A stretch of 55,749 nucleotides of DNA, taken from SAR202 cluster bacterium. GTDB taxonomy: Bacteria > Chloroflexota > Dehalococcoidia > Lucifugimonadales > GCA-2712585. Positions 40,677-50,259 of this stretch are shown here, one piece after another. Position numbers and translations under genes: made by a program. Under the pieces are notes generated by a model that was not told where the DNA came from, ran no database searches, and was given only the letters and a program-made list of their open reading frames with translations. Location: contig VGZZ01000012.1 of NCBI GenBank assembly GCA_016872285.1, positions 1 to 55,749 on the forward strand. Reading direction: 5' to 3'. Each line of letters opens with the position of its first letter. The first letter of the stretch is position 1.

Positions 40677-41169
40677 ATGAAGAAGCGGTTGTTTGTAGCC
40701 CCGTTGCTGGTGCTGGCCCTGGGCGGGCTGGTGGTCGGGGGGGGTGGCCTTCGCCCAGGAGGGCAGTTCCGACAGCTCTACTACCACAGACTCGACTGCT
40801 GCCACCGAGACGCCCAGCTTCCCTGATCGAGTCGCCGGAATTCTCGGCCTCGATAAGGCAAAGGTGGAGTCGGCGTTCCAGCAGGCAGCGCAGGAGGCGG
40901 CGGATGAGGCGGTGAGGTCGAGGCTGGACGCGCTGGTAGAGCAGGGGACGCTGACCCAGGCGGAGGCGGATGAGATATACGAGTGGTATCAGTCTAGGCC
41001 TGAGGCGCTGTCGAAGATTGCGCCCTTCGGCGGCCCGATGTTTGGGATCGGAGGGCACATGGGGCGGGGGCACGGGCGCCACGGCGGGTTTGGACATTTC
41101 GGGTACAAGATTATGCCTGCGCCGGAGGCCGAGGAGACGCCTGCTCCGACGGCTACCACCTCCCTCTAG
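40677..41169 (+). CDS. Secreted Ala/Glu-rich protein with frameshift in a G8 run
   Basis: ATG 40677 (ribosome site AGGAGCGGAG) starts a textbook signal peptide, MKKRLFVAPLLVLALGGLVVG. At 40737-40744 there are eight consecutive G; the remaining protein (VAFAQEGSSDSSTTTDS ... to 41169) is in the frame that would follow seven G. With seven G the junction reads GGVAFAQEG, a perfect AxA-type cleavage site. The mature part is a helical domain (ILGLDKAKVESAFQQAAQEAADEAVRSRLDALVEQGTLTQAEADEIYEWYQ) with a Gly/His-rich patch (GIGGHMGRGHGRHGGFGH) and an acidic tail. It is reminiscent of small periplasmic sensor or chaperone-like proteins with metal-binding potential. The cause is a sequencing indel, decay or phase variation. 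Confidence 0.7.
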
Positions 41170-41189
41170 CCTCGCAGAGTCTCTACTGG

Positions 41190-41227
41190 GAAAAGTTCGG
41201 GGCCGCATAGACGGCCCCGAACTTTTC
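41190..41227. terminator. Strong rho-independent terminator
   Basis: GAAAAGTTCGGGGCCG (41190-41205), loop CATAGA and CGGCCCCGAACTTTTC (41212-41227) form a perfect 16-bp stem with flanking A and T runs. It ends the frameshifted secreted-protein gene. Confidence 0.85.
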
Positions 41228-41363
41228 GTTTCTACATCGCTGGGCCTACGAGCCAGCCTTTCTTGGCGTCAGCTTCGTCCCCATGGATGATGCCCCCATA
41301 GTCGGTTCAGATAGAGAATCGAGATATAGCAAAAACAGAAATCGCTGTGCGGGTGGAGGGGTT

Positions 41364-42233
41364 ATGGTATTCAAAAGGGGAGCAAGGCTTGACCCGTCGC
41401 AGGTGTCGGACAGACGGGGCGCGCGCGGTGGGATGGGCGGGATTCCGATGGTGCTGGGCGGCGGTGGCGGCATCGGCCTAATTGTCACGCTCATTTTGCT
41501 GCTGATGGGAGGGTTGAGCGGAGGACAGGGGTTTACGGGCGAGACCACGGACGGCACGGGGAGTGACCTGGCGGCGACATGCCAGACCGGCGAGGACGCG
41601 AATACTCGAGAGGACTGCCGGATTGTCGGCTTTGTAAACAGTATCCAGAGCCTATGGACGGAGGAGTTCAGCCAGCGCGGACGGCAGTACGCCCCCGCCA
41701 AGACCGTGCTTTTCACCGGGTCGACGCAGACGGGCTGCGGCGTCGGGTCGTCGCAGGTTGGGCCGTTCTACTGTCCCCTGGACAAGAGCGTGTACATCGA
41801 CCTGGGGTTTTTCGACGAACTGAAGAGTCGATTCGGCGCGCAGGGCGGGCCTTTCGCGCAGGCGTACGTGGTAGCCCACGAGTACGGCCACCATGTGCAG
41901 AACCTGTCGGGCACCCTGGACACGCGGGACAGGGACACGGGGCCGCAGAGCAGGGCGGTGCGGGTGGAGCTGCAGGCGGACTGCTTTGCGGGGGTGTGGG
42001 CGCATCACGCCTCGGCCACGGGATTCCTGGAGCCGCTTACGGAACGAGACATCGCCCAAAGCCTGGACGCGGCGGCGGCGGTGGGAGACGATCGAATACA
42101 GAAGGAGTTCCAGGGCAAAGTGAACCCGGAGAGCTGGACTCACGGGTCGTCAGCGCAGCGGCAGGGGTGGTTTAAGGCGGGGTATGAGAGCGGGAGTCGG
42201 AATTCGTGCGACACTTTCAGCGGCACGGTGTAG
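41364..42233 (+). CDS. Neutral zinc metallopeptidase (YpfJ family)
   Basis: The likely ATG is 41364 ([19 protein letters not shown]), after GGTGGAGGGG; the first in-frame ATG at 41283 is less favourable. The 289-residue protein has a cytosolic basic N-terminus, one transmembrane helix ([17 protein letters not shown]), and an extracytoplasmic domain with the zinc-binding HEYGHH (HExxH plus H) in [17 protein letters not shown]. Further on, [15 protein letters not shown] supplies the family Glu. The family (KPN_02809, YpfJ-type) is widespread; substrates are unknown. Its four Cys (TCQTGED, EDCRIVG, GCGVGS, FYCPLD) are consistent with a disulphide-stabilised fold outside the cell. Confidence 0.9.
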   Translation: MVFKRGARLDPSQVSDRRGARGGMGGIPMVLGGGGGIGLIVTLILLLMGGLSGGQGFTGETTDGTGSDLAATCQTGEDANTREDCRIVGFVNSIQSLWTEEFSQRGRQYAPAKTVLFTGSTQTGCGVGSSQVGPFYCPLDKSVYIDLGFFDELKSRFGAQGGPFAQAYVVAHEYGHHVQNLSGTLDTRDRDTGPQSRAVRVELQADCFAGVWAHHASATGFLEPLTERDIAQSLDAAAAVGDDRIQKEFQGKVNPESWTHGSSAQRQGWFKAGYESGSRNSCDTFSGTV

Positions 42234-42578
42234 CTGGCTAGCTGCCCCAGGGTGATGGTAAGAGACCGCTTCGCAACTTTCCGCATTAGGATAATTGTGC
42301 CGGTTCTGAGACGCCGACAACACTTGTAGACGGTAGAAGGTGAGGGGTGTCAGCACGATGCCTAGCTCGGTCGCAGTCTAAACAGATTCCTCGACTACGT
42401 CCTTCCGAGTACAGGAGGACTACGCTCGAATGACAACTCGTTTTCATTGATAGAGATGAAGCTGGCGTGGGAGCAGTCGCGGCCATTAGATTCTTCTATC
42501 CGCCTCAGGCGGACTCAGAATGACAGGCGCAGACCTTTTCTATAAAATACGCCCCAGTTTTCATCCCACGGAGGATAC
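42234..42578. repeat. Non-coding spacer with intergenic repeat modules
   Basis: No gene is visible. Two units of the AGATTC...CTCAGAATGACA type element occur at 42385-42432 (AACAGATTCCTCGACTACG then CTACGCTCGAATGACA) and 42488-42526 (TTAGATTCTTCTATCCGC then GACTCAGAATGACA), matching the one at 10850-10893. Confidence 0.7.
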
Positions 42579-43538
42579 ATGAAGGCTGGAAGAATCGCCG
42601 GACCCCGGCGAATGGAGATTGTGGATGTTCCAGAGCCAACTCTTCGCATCGGCGAAGTGCTGGTGAAAGTCGAAAAGGTGTCTATATGCGGCAGCGACAT
42701 CCGGCCCTTCAGCACCGTCCTGCCGGAAGAGAAGTACCCTATGAGTCCGGGCCGGCCCATCCACGAATGCGCCGGCGTCGTCCAGGAGGCCTGGGCCGAC
42801 GGGTTTAATCCAGGCCAGCGCGTCATCGTATTTCCTTACGAGCAAGGCGGGCTGCGGGAGAAGGTGGTGGTGCCGCCCTCGGGGCTGGTGGCGGTGCCTG
42901 ACTACGGGTCACTGGACACGTGGATTATGTGCCAGCCCATGGGCACGGTGCTTTACTCGGTAAGCCGCGTCGGCAACGTGGTCGACAAGAACGTGCTGGT
43001 GCTGGGGCAGGGGGCCATCGGACTCAGTTTCACCAAGTTCCTCAGCGGCATGAACGCTCGAGAGCTTATCGTCGCGGACCTGGAGGAGTACCGGCTGAAG
43101 GTGTCGAGGAAGTTCGGCGCCACCCAGACGGTCAACGTCAGCAAGGAAAACATCTTCGAGGCGGTGAAGGACCTGACCCACGGCGAGGGGCCGGACGTGG
43201 TGGTGGAGGCGGCGGGGGAGCACGAGAGCGTGCGGCAGTCGATTGCCCTATGCAAGAAGTTCGGCACGGTGATATGGTTCGGCATGACGCACAACGAGTA
43301 CTTCGCCATCGACTTCCAGCAGATTCGCGACAAGGACCTGACCATGATCGGCACCTCCAGCGCAAGGGCGGGGACCATGCCGCAGTATGTGCGGCAGGTG
43401 GTGCGAATGGTGGAGCAGAAGAGGGTGGACCCAACGCCCATGATAACGCACAAGCTGAAGGTGGAAGAGGTGCAGAAGGCGCTGGAGATGTACGAAAAGC
43501 GCACGGATGGCGTCATAAAGGTGACGCTGGATATGTAG
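42579..43538 (+). CDS. Zinc-binding (MDR family) alcohol dehydrogenase-like protein
   Basis: GGAGG precedes the ATG. The 319-residue medium-chain dehydrogenase has the N-terminal catalytic domain (SICGSDIRPFS with the catalytic zinc Cys, GRPIHECAGVV with the His-Glu pair), the Rossmann nucleotide-binding VLVLGQGAIGLSFTKFL and VVEAAGEHES. The structural zinc lobe with four Cys is missing, which makes it shorter than yeast-type ADH. The likely reaction is NAD(P)-dependent oxidation of a polyol or similar alcohol; the substrate is unknown. It ends at a strong terminator and is transcribed alone. Confidence 0.87.
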   Translation: MKAGRIAGPRRMEIVDVPEPTLRIGEVLVKVEKVSICGSDIRPFSTVLPEEKYPMSPGRPIHECAGVVQEAWADGFNPGQRVIVFPYEQGGLREKVVVPPSGLVAVPDYGSLDTWIMCQPMGTVLYSVSRVGNVVDKNVLVLGQGAIGLSFTKFLSGMNARELIVADLEEYRLKVSRKFGATQTVNVSKENIFEAVKDLTHGEGPDVVVEAAGEHESVRQSIALCKKFGTVIWFGMTHNEYFAIDFQQIRDKDLTMIGTSSARAGTMPQYVRQVVRMVEQKRVDPTPMITHKLKVEEVQKALEMYEKRTDGVIKVTLDM

Positions 43539-43560
43539 GGTCAGGAAATAGGATAAATCA

Positions 43561-43591
43561 GGGCGGTCCGCCTTGGTGGACCGCCCTTTTT
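43561..43591 (+). terminator. Rho-independent terminator of the dehydrogenase gene
   Basis: GGGCGGTCCGCC, loop TT and GGTGGACCGCCC (one G-T pair) followed by TTTTT. Confidence 0.88.
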
Positions 43592-43757
43592 CATGTCAGC
43601 CAGTCAGCCTACGAGAACAGTAAGTAATCTTCATGTGAAGTATCGAAACCATGAAAGTCTGGTCGCAAAAGAATGGGTTAGTCCGAAAAGTACGGGCACA
43701 ATAGGTGGGCTAGCACTATGGACTGGTCTACAACTTACTCTTATCATTAAGGATGGT

Positions 43758-45974
43758 ATGCAGCAAGCTACGTCGGAAAACATAAAAGAACTGCTGGTCA
43801 AGATTAAGGGCTATCTGCCCCGAGATAAGGCCGACCAGGTGGAGGAAGCCTACAACTTCGCCTCCACGGCCCATAAGGGGCAGAAGCGGGTCTCGGGCGG
43901 GCCGTACGTAGAGCATCCCCTCAGCGCCGCCAGCTTTTTGGCCGACCTGCACCTGGACGCCACCACCCTGTCGGCAGCGCTGCTGCACGACGTTGTCGAG
44001 GACTGCGGCATCACCCAGGACGACTTGAAGACTAAGTTCGGACCGGACGTAGCCAAGCTCGTCGATGGCGTCACCAAGCTGACTCGGATGGAACTTACGG
44101 ACTGGACCGCGGAAGGGCAGGGCCAGGCGCAGGCCCAGGATACCGAGGATCGCCTCAAGGCCGAAACCCTTCGCAAGATGCTGGTGGCCATGGCGGAGGA
44201 TATCCGCGTGGTGCTAATCAAGCTGGCGGACCGGCTCCATAATATGCAGACCCTCAACGCCCTGAGGCCTGAGCGGCAGCGGGCTATAGCCCAGGAGACC
44301 CTGGACATCTACGCGCCGCTGGCAAATCGCCTGGGCATCTGGGAGATCAAGTGGCGGTTGGAGGACCTGGCCTTCAAGTGCCTGGACCCGGAGAAGTACG
44401 AGCAGATATCGCAGCTGGTGGCGGTCAAGCGGGAGGAGCGGGAGGCCTACGTGGCCGACGTCGAGAATGTTTTGAAGACTGAGTTGGAGAAGGTGGGGCT
44501 GAAGTCGGCCCAGGTGTCGGGCCGGCCAAAGCATATCTACAGCATCTATCAAAAGAGCCTGAAGTACGCCGGCATGGGCAAGCATATAACTGATATTTAC
44601 GACCTCTACGCCCTGCGGGTGCTCGTAAAGACAAAAGAGGAGTGCTATCACGCCCTGGGCGTGGTGCATAACATGTGGCGGCCTATGCCCGGCCAGTTTG
44701 ACGACTACATCGCCAGCCCAAAGGAGAACCTGTACCAGTCGCTGCACACCACAGTGATGTGCAAGAACGCGACGCCCCTGGAGGTGCAGATACGCACCGT
44801 GGAGATGCACCAGCTATCGGAGTACGGGGTGGCGGCCCACTGGCGGTACAAGGGTGGGTCCGGCGGCGACCTGAAGTTCGACGAGAAGATGACATGGCTC
44901 CGGCAGCTCCTGGAGTGGCAGCCGGACGTCAGCGGCACCGAGGAGTTCCTGGAATCGGTCAAGATGGACCTGTTCAAGGACCAGGTCTTTGTGTACACGC
45001 CCAAGGGCAAGATTATCGAGCTGCCGGCGGGGGCCACGCCCATTGATTTCGCCTATCGAATACATACCGAGCTGGGGCATCGGTGCATCGGCGCCAAGAT
45101 AAACGGGCGGCTGATGTCGCTGGACTACCAGCTTCAGAACGGCGACACCATTGAAATCCTGACGACCAAGGTGGCGCGAGGGCCTAGCCTGGACTGGCTG
45201 AACCCCAACCTGGGGTACATTCGAACAGCCAGCGCGCGGGGCGCCGTGCGGCAGTGGTTCCGCCGACAGCGCCGCGGCGACACTATCCAGATGGGACGAG
45301 AGCTGCTTCGCAAGGAAGCCAAGCGTCTGAACATGAAGGTGGACGAGGAAGAGCTGGCGTCGATTTTCAAGCAGCCCAACGCGGAGGAGTTCCTCATTGC
45401 CCTCGGCTCCGGCGAGATCACTATCAACCAGGTGCTGAACCGGCTGTCGGAGAAGGAGACCAAGGCCCAGCAGGAAGTGAAGCTGGACAAGGTCAAGGCG
45501 GTAAACCCCGGCTCCGGCATCACGGTGCTGGGCGTGGGCGACCTTTTGACCCGCCTGGCGCGGTGCTGCGGCCCTATCCCCGGCGACCACATTGTCGGCT
45601 TCATAACCCGTTCTCGGGGTGTAACGGTCCACAAGCGGGAGTGCCCCAGCATCCAGAACGAGGACGAGAAGGAACGCATTGTGGAGGTGGAGTGGGGCCA
45701 GGAGAAGCAGCTTTATCCGGTACGGCTGGAGATACAAGCTCGAAATCGAGTGGGGCTGCTGCGAGACATCACGACTCGGGTGTCGGAGGAGGGGGTGAAC
45801 ATCGCCGCCGCTACATCGGAGGACCATACGGACGGCACGGCGATAATATCGCTGACGCTGCACACCACGGGGATGGACCAACTGAGCCGGCTCTTCGCCA
45901 AGCTGGACAGCATACGTGGCGTCGTGAGCGCCAGCCGCATAGTGAGCAGCGCCGCGGCCGGCGGACGCTCGTAG
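43758..45974 (+). CDS. rel: Bifunctional (p)ppGpp synthetase/hydrolase Rel
   Basis: The ATG at 43758 (MQQATSENIKELLV) is chosen; the longer in-frame extension from 43593 starts inside the preceding terminator. The 738-residue protein has the HD hydrolase domain (HKGQKRVSGGPYVEHPLSAA, HDVVED with H77-D78), the RelA/SpoT synthetase domain (GRPKHIYSIYQKSL, DLYALRV, NLYQSLHTTV), a TGS domain (VFVYTPKGKIIELPAGATPIDFAYRIHTELGHRC), a helical/zinc-finger-like domain with LARCCGPIPGD and a C-terminal ACT domain (RVGLLRDITTRVSEEGVNI). The intact HD motif indicates both synthesis and breakdown of the alarmone. Length and order are those of typical single-copy Rel enzymes. Confidence 0.95.
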   Translation: MQQATSENIKELLVKIKGYLPRDKADQVEEAYNFASTAHKGQKRVSGGPYVEHPLSAASFLADLHLDATTLSAALLHDVVEDCGITQDDLKTKFGPDVAKLVDGVTKLTRMELTDWTAEGQGQAQAQDTEDRLKAETLRKMLVAMAEDIRVVLIKLADRLHNMQTLNALRPERQRAIAQETLDIYAPLANRLGIWEIKWRLEDLAFKCLDPEKYEQISQLVAVKREEREAYVADVENVLKTELEKVGLKSAQVSGRPKHIYSIYQKSLKYAGMGKHITDIYDLYALRVLVKTKEECYHALGVVHNMWRPMPGQFDDYIASPKENLYQSLHTTVMCKNATPLEVQIRTVEMHQLSEYGVAAHWRYKGGSGGDLKFDEKMTWLRQLLEWQPDVSGTEEFLESVKMDLFKDQVFVYTPKGKIIELPAGATPIDFAYRIHTELGHRCIGAKINGRLMSLDYQLQNGDTIEILTTKVARGPSLDWLNPNLGYIRTASARGAVRQWFRRQRRGDTIQMGRELLRKEAKRLNMKVDEEELASIFKQPNAEEFLIALGSGEITINQVLNRLSEKETKAQQEVKLDKVKAVNPGSGITVLGVGDLLTRLARCCGPIPGDHIVGFITRSRGVTVHKRECPSIQNEDEKERIVEVEWGQEKQLYPVRLEIQARNRVGLLRDITTRVSEEGVNIAAATSEDHTDGTAIISLTLHTTGMDQLSRLFAKLDSIRGVVSASRIVSSAAAGGRS

Positions 45975-46044
45975 CGCGATTTATCTGCTATAATAGCCAG
46001 CCGTTGAGCCAAATAAAGAATCCAAACGAGCAAGGGGAAAGTTA

Positions 46045-46311
46045 GTGCCTGCAGAAAAGTCGCATCGCGCATCATTGAGGAAGCAGACTCGCAACAAAAG
46101 CGTGCGCTCCGCCACCCGCAGCGCCATAGCCAAAGCCCGGCTGAGTGTTGAAGAAGATGAGGGCAAGACCAAGGGCGAGGAAAACAAGACGGCGGTGCTG
46201 GAAGCGGTGAAAACCCTGGACAGGGCTGCCCAAAAGGGTATTATCCACCCTAACAACGCAGCCCGCCGCAAGTCCAGGCTCATGAAGCAGTTGAAGGCCG
46301 GCAAGGCCTAG
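46045..46311 (+). CDS. rpsT: 30S ribosomal protein S20
   Basis: The 88-residue basic protein starts at a GTG after AAGGGGAAAG and has the S20 pattern: MPAEKSHRASLRKQTRNKSVRSATRSAIAKA ... AVKTLDRAAQKGIIHPNNAARRKSRLMKQL. S20 binds 16S rRNA early in assembly of the small subunit. The HPNNAARRKSRL signature is diagnostic. It sits 70 bp downstream of rel and may be partly co-transcribed with it, a plausible link between growth control and ribosome assembly, though there is no evidence beyond proximity. Confidence 0.96.
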   Translation: MPAEKSHRASLRKQTRNKSVRSATRSAIAKARLSVEEDEGKTKGEENKTAVLEAVKTLDRAAQKGIIHPNNAARRKSRLMKQLKAGKA

Positions 46312-46349
46312 ACCCGCCCTAAACGGCGCCAGTTCCTGCCAGCAACTCC

Positions 46350-46396
46350 TTGACAGCCTATTTTAGCTGTGCTACGTTGAGGCAGAACATCAGTTC
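46350..46396 (+). promoter_or_regulatory. lexA promoter with SOS box
   Basis: TTGACA (46350-46355) and TACGTT (46373-46378) are separated by exactly 17 bp. GAAC-ATCA-GTTC (46385-46396) is a perfect GAAC-N4-GTTC box of the Gram-positive LexA type, placed at the transcription start. It predicts autorepression of lexA. Confidence 0.87.
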
Positions 46397-46422
46397 ATAC
46401 CCACGGCTAGAGGCGAGCATAT

Positions 46423-47070
46423 ATGAAGACGCGCAAGAAGGTCTCTTCCAGACAGCAGCGGATGCTGGATTTCATTCGAGAGTTCATGGCTGAAACGGGC
46501 CGCCCGCCCACAGTCCGAGATATACAGAAAGCGTGCAACATAAGCTCAACGTCTGTGGTGGACTACAACCTGCGGCTGCTTCAACGTGACGGCCTCTTGA
46601 GGCGCCAGCCGGACGTGGCCCGGGGCATTGAGCTTCTGGACAGGGACGGGCGCTCCACCAGCATTATGCCGAGGATACCTGTGATGGGGTACATCGCGGC
46701 GGGGCAGCCTCTGCCCGGGCCGGCCAGCGACGGCTGGAACCAGGAGCCCCTGGAGGAAATAGAGGTACCCAGGTCCATGGTGCGAGGGCATAAAGAGATG
46801 TACGCGCTGCGAGTCCGCGGCACGTCCATGATCGACGCGTACATAGACGACGGCGACATGGTGATCATCGAGCCATCCAATGACATTCGCAACGGCGATA
46901 TGGTGGTGGCGTGGCTGAAGATGGAGCAGGAGGCCACCCTGAAGAAGATTTACAAGGAGGGCGACCAGGTGCGCCTGCAGCCCGCCAACAGCCAGATGAA
47001 GCCGATATACGCCATGGCTAACAACGTGGAGACGCGCGGAAAAGTGGTGGGTGTGCTGAGGGGAATGTAA
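46423..47070 (+). CDS. lexA: LexA repressor
   Basis: This 215-residue SOS repressor has an N-terminal winged helix (RQQRMLDFIREFMAETGRPPTVRDIQKAC, SSTSVVDYNLRLLQRDGLLRR) that binds SOS boxes, and a C-terminal S24 self-cleavage domain: cleavage site A93-G94 in GYIAAGQPLPG, nucleophile S135 in GTSMIDAYIDDGD, and base K174 in EATLKKIYKEG. RecA filaments on damaged DNA trigger autoproteolysis. All essential residues are present. Its promoter contains a perfect box, so it regulates itself. A terminator follows. Confidence 0.96.
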   Translation: MKTRKKVSSRQQRMLDFIREFMAETGRPPTVRDIQKACNISSTSVVDYNLRLLQRDGLLRRQPDVARGIELLDRDGRSTSIMPRIPVMGYIAAGQPLPGPASDGWNQEPLEEIEVPRSMVRGHKEMYALRVRGTSMIDAYIDDGDMVIIEPSNDIRNGDMVVAWLKMEQEATLKKIYKEGDQVRLQPANSQMKPIYAMANNVETRGKVVGVLRGM

Positions 47071-47093
47071 CCAAGAACACGAATTTTATTCAT

Positions 47094-47128
47094 AAGGCCC
47101 TCGAAACAATTCGAGGGCCTTATGTTTT
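47094..47128 (+). terminator. Rho-independent terminator of lexA
   Basis: AAGGCCCTCGAA (47094-47105), loop ACAA and TTCGAGGGCCTT (47110-47121), then ATGTTTTT. Confidence 0.9.
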
Positions 47129-47193
47129 TATAAGTTTGCGCTCGCCTAATCCCGCTTCTATAATGGCCCAAGACTGCACCACGGAGGACTGTC

Positions 47194-48396
47194 TTGGCGG
47201 ACACTAAAGCAATATCGGCTGCCAAAGAGCATTTTGGCAAGATTTTAGAGCAGCAACTGGCACGGGTGGAGAGGCTGAAGAAGGACGAGCCCTGGGCTGA
47301 CTTTTCCAAGATGAAGCCTATCAAAATCGGGATTATAGGCGGGGACGGCATCGGCCCCTTTATCAGCGCCGAGGCCCAGCGAATGCTGGAGTACCTGCTG
47401 CGCAAAGAGGTGGACCAGGGCAAGGTGGTCTTTAAGATCATCGAAGGGCTGACTATCGAGAACCGGGCGCGGCATATGAAATCGATACCGGACGACGTGC
47501 TGGAGCAGATGAAGGCCTGCCCTGTGACCCTGAAGGGGCCCACCCACACGCCGGAGAAGGGTGACGGGTGGCCGAACCTGGAGAGCGCCAACGTGTCCAT
47601 GCGCAAGGCCTTCGACTTATTCGCCAACGTGCGGCCGGTGCGTATGCCCCAGGAAAAAATCGACTGGACGTTCTATCGAGAGAACACCGAGGACCTGTAC
47701 GCCGTCGGCAGCCAAGGGCTGAACGTGACGGAGGACCTGGCTATCGATTTTAGGGTTATCACTACCCAGGGGTCGGAGCGGATCATCGACGCGGCTTTTG
47801 CCCATGCCAAGCGCAACGGCAAGACCAAGGTGACGGTGGTGACCAAGGCCAACGTGGTGAAGACCACCGACGGCAAGTTCCTGGATATCACGCGCAAGGT
47901 GGCGGAGCGATACCCCGGCATCACCTGGGACGCCTGGTACATCGACATAATGACGGCGAAGCTGCTGGACACGGCGCGTCGTCACGAGTTCCAGGTGCTG
48001 GCGATGCCTAACCTCTACGGCGACATTCTGACGGACGAGGCGGCGCAGATACAGGGGGGCGTCGGCACTGCGGGCAGCGCCAACATCGGCAAGCAGAACG
48101 CGATGTTCGAGGCCATTCACGGCAGCGCGCCACGCATGGTGCAGGAGGGCCGCGCCCAGTACGCCGACCCCAGCTCCATGATTCGCGCCAGCTCTATGAT
48201 GCTGGACCACATCGGCTTTCCCGCCCTGGCGGAGAAGTTGAACAAGGCTATGGACGTTTGCACGCAGTACGAAAAGAAGATAGTTATCACTGGCCGCAGC
48301 AACGGCGCGACGGCCAAGGAGTTCGGCGATTACGTTATGGCGACGGTGGAGGACTCGAAGTTGGAGAAGCGCTGGGAACAGTACGTTAAGAAGTAG
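47194..48396 (+). CDS. icd: Isocitrate/isopropylmalate dehydrogenase family protein (NAD-type IDH)
   Basis: The TTG start at 47194 follows CGGAGGAC. The 400-residue protein has GIIGGDGIGPFISAEA, the substrate-binding SANVSMRKAFDLFANVRPVR, YRENTEDLY, the Lys-containing VTVVTKANVVKTTDGKFLD, and the metal-binding Asp pair in NLYGDILTDEAAQIQGG. These belong to isocitrate dehydrogenases of the TCA cycle that are close to the isopropylmalate family; NAD specificity is plausible but not provable from what I can see. The malate dehydrogenase gene follows 95 bp downstream, so two TCA enzymes are adjacent. No leuCD genes are near, which argues against isopropylmalate. Confidence 0.9.
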   Translation: MADTKAISAAKEHFGKILEQQLARVERLKKDEPWADFSKMKPIKIGIIGGDGIGPFISAEAQRMLEYLLRKEVDQGKVVFKIIEGLTIENRARHMKSIPDDVLEQMKACPVTLKGPTHTPEKGDGWPNLESANVSMRKAFDLFANVRPVRMPQEKIDWTFYRENTEDLYAVGSQGLNVTEDLAIDFRVITTQGSERIIDAAFAHAKRNGKTKVTVVTKANVVKTTDGKFLDITRKVAERYPGITWDAWYIDIMTAKLLDTARRHEFQVLAMPNLYGDILTDEAAQIQGGVGTAGSANIGKQNAMFEAIHGSAPRMVQEGRAQYADPSSMIRASSMMLDHIGFPALAEKLNKAMDVCTQYEKKIVITGRSNGATAKEFGDYVMATVEDSKLEKRWEQYVKK

Positions 48397-48470
48397 ACGC
48401 ATATTAACGTTGGTAGCCTTCCGGGTTCCGAACTGCGAGCAAGGGTACCCTTAGCAACCGTGAAACATAA

Positions 48471-49436
<966 letters not shown>

Positions 49437-49453
49437 GTTAGTTTAGTACGTTC

Positions 49454-49496
49454 AGTCCGCTCACCCTGAGATTGCCGAATGGGTGAGCGGACTTTT
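49454..49496 (+). terminator. Rho-independent terminator of mdh
   Basis: AGTCCGCTCACCC (49454-49466) and GGGTGAGCGGACT (49481-49493) form a 13-bp stem, then TTTTGTTTTATAAT. The TATAAT (49501-49506) may be the -10 box of the next operon. Confidence 0.87.
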
Positions 49497-49540
49497 GTTT
49501 TATAATGGGCCGCATAGGGAGACAGGATATAAGGTGGGCC

Positions 49541-50257
49541 ATGGCTAAAGTAAAGCTCATAAACCGCTCCAAGATGCTGACTCGCATGAACGAAGCACTG
49601 GAGGTGGACTTTTCCAGGTCGGCGGTCATACAGATCGACATGCACAAGTTCCAGATGGATGCCGAGTACTCGACGTTTCCGCAGGACGTGGCGAATCGCA
49701 TACTGCCTGTGACGGCGGAGTTCCTGGACGAATGCCGCGACCTGGGGCTGCCGGTAATACACGTGATGGTTTACAAGCGAGACCTGGACAAGCGGGGGAA
49801 CCTTCGGACGGAGGCGGTGAATCGGACGGGCAAGGCGTACACGCCCTACGGCTTCCCCAAGAAGCCTAACTACGACACCGGCACCGCCGAGGGGGAGTTC
49901 GAATGGGACGTAATGCCAGTCCTGGGGCCAAAAGAAGGCGACTATGTCATCAATCAGAAGAAGCAGGAGACCACCAGCCTCCTCTCCACCGACCTGGAGC
50001 ATTTAATTCGAAGCCTGGATGTGGACACGTTTTTCGTCGTCGGCATCAATACCAACAACTGCGTGTCCAATTTCTGCTTCGACGCGTCGGACCGGATGTG
50101 GACGCCTATCCTCATCAGCGATTGCGTGGGATCGGTGCACGGGGAGGACTTGCACGAGTTCGCGCTGCAGAACATACCGAGGACACTGGGGTTCGCGATG
50201 TCGTCGGAGGAGGCGGTGGGGAAGATAAAGAGGGCGAAGAAGTCGGCCAAGGCTTAA
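49541..50257 (+). CDS. Isochorismatase-fold cysteine hydrolase
   Basis: ATG 49541 follows AAGGTGGG; earlier starts are inside the presumed promoter. The 238-residue protein has the catalytic triad of cysteine hydrolases: D33 in VIQIDMHKFQMD, K140/141 in YVINQKKQETTSL, and C174 in VVGINTNNCVSNFCFDASD. Members hydrolyse nicotinamide, biuret, N-carbamoyl compounds and other amides, or isochorismate. The substrate is not deducible. The longer N-terminus (IDMHKFQMD ... LDKRGNLRTEA) is common in environmental Chloroflexi. The stop is 2 nt from the start of a homologous but altered second gene, so they are co-translated. Confidence 0.85.
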   Translation: MAKVKLINRSKMLTRMNEALEVDFSRSAVIQIDMHKFQMDAEYSTFPQDVANRILPVTAEFLDECRDLGLPVIHVMVYKRDLDKRGNLRTEAVNRTGKAYTPYGFPKKPNYDTGTAEGEFEWDVMPVLGPKEGDYVINQKKQETTSLLSTDLEHLIRSLDVDTFFVVGINTNNCVSNFCFDASDRMWTPILISDCVGSVHGEDLHEFALQNIPRTLGFAMSSEEAVGKIKRAKKSAKA

Positions 50258-50259
50258 GT

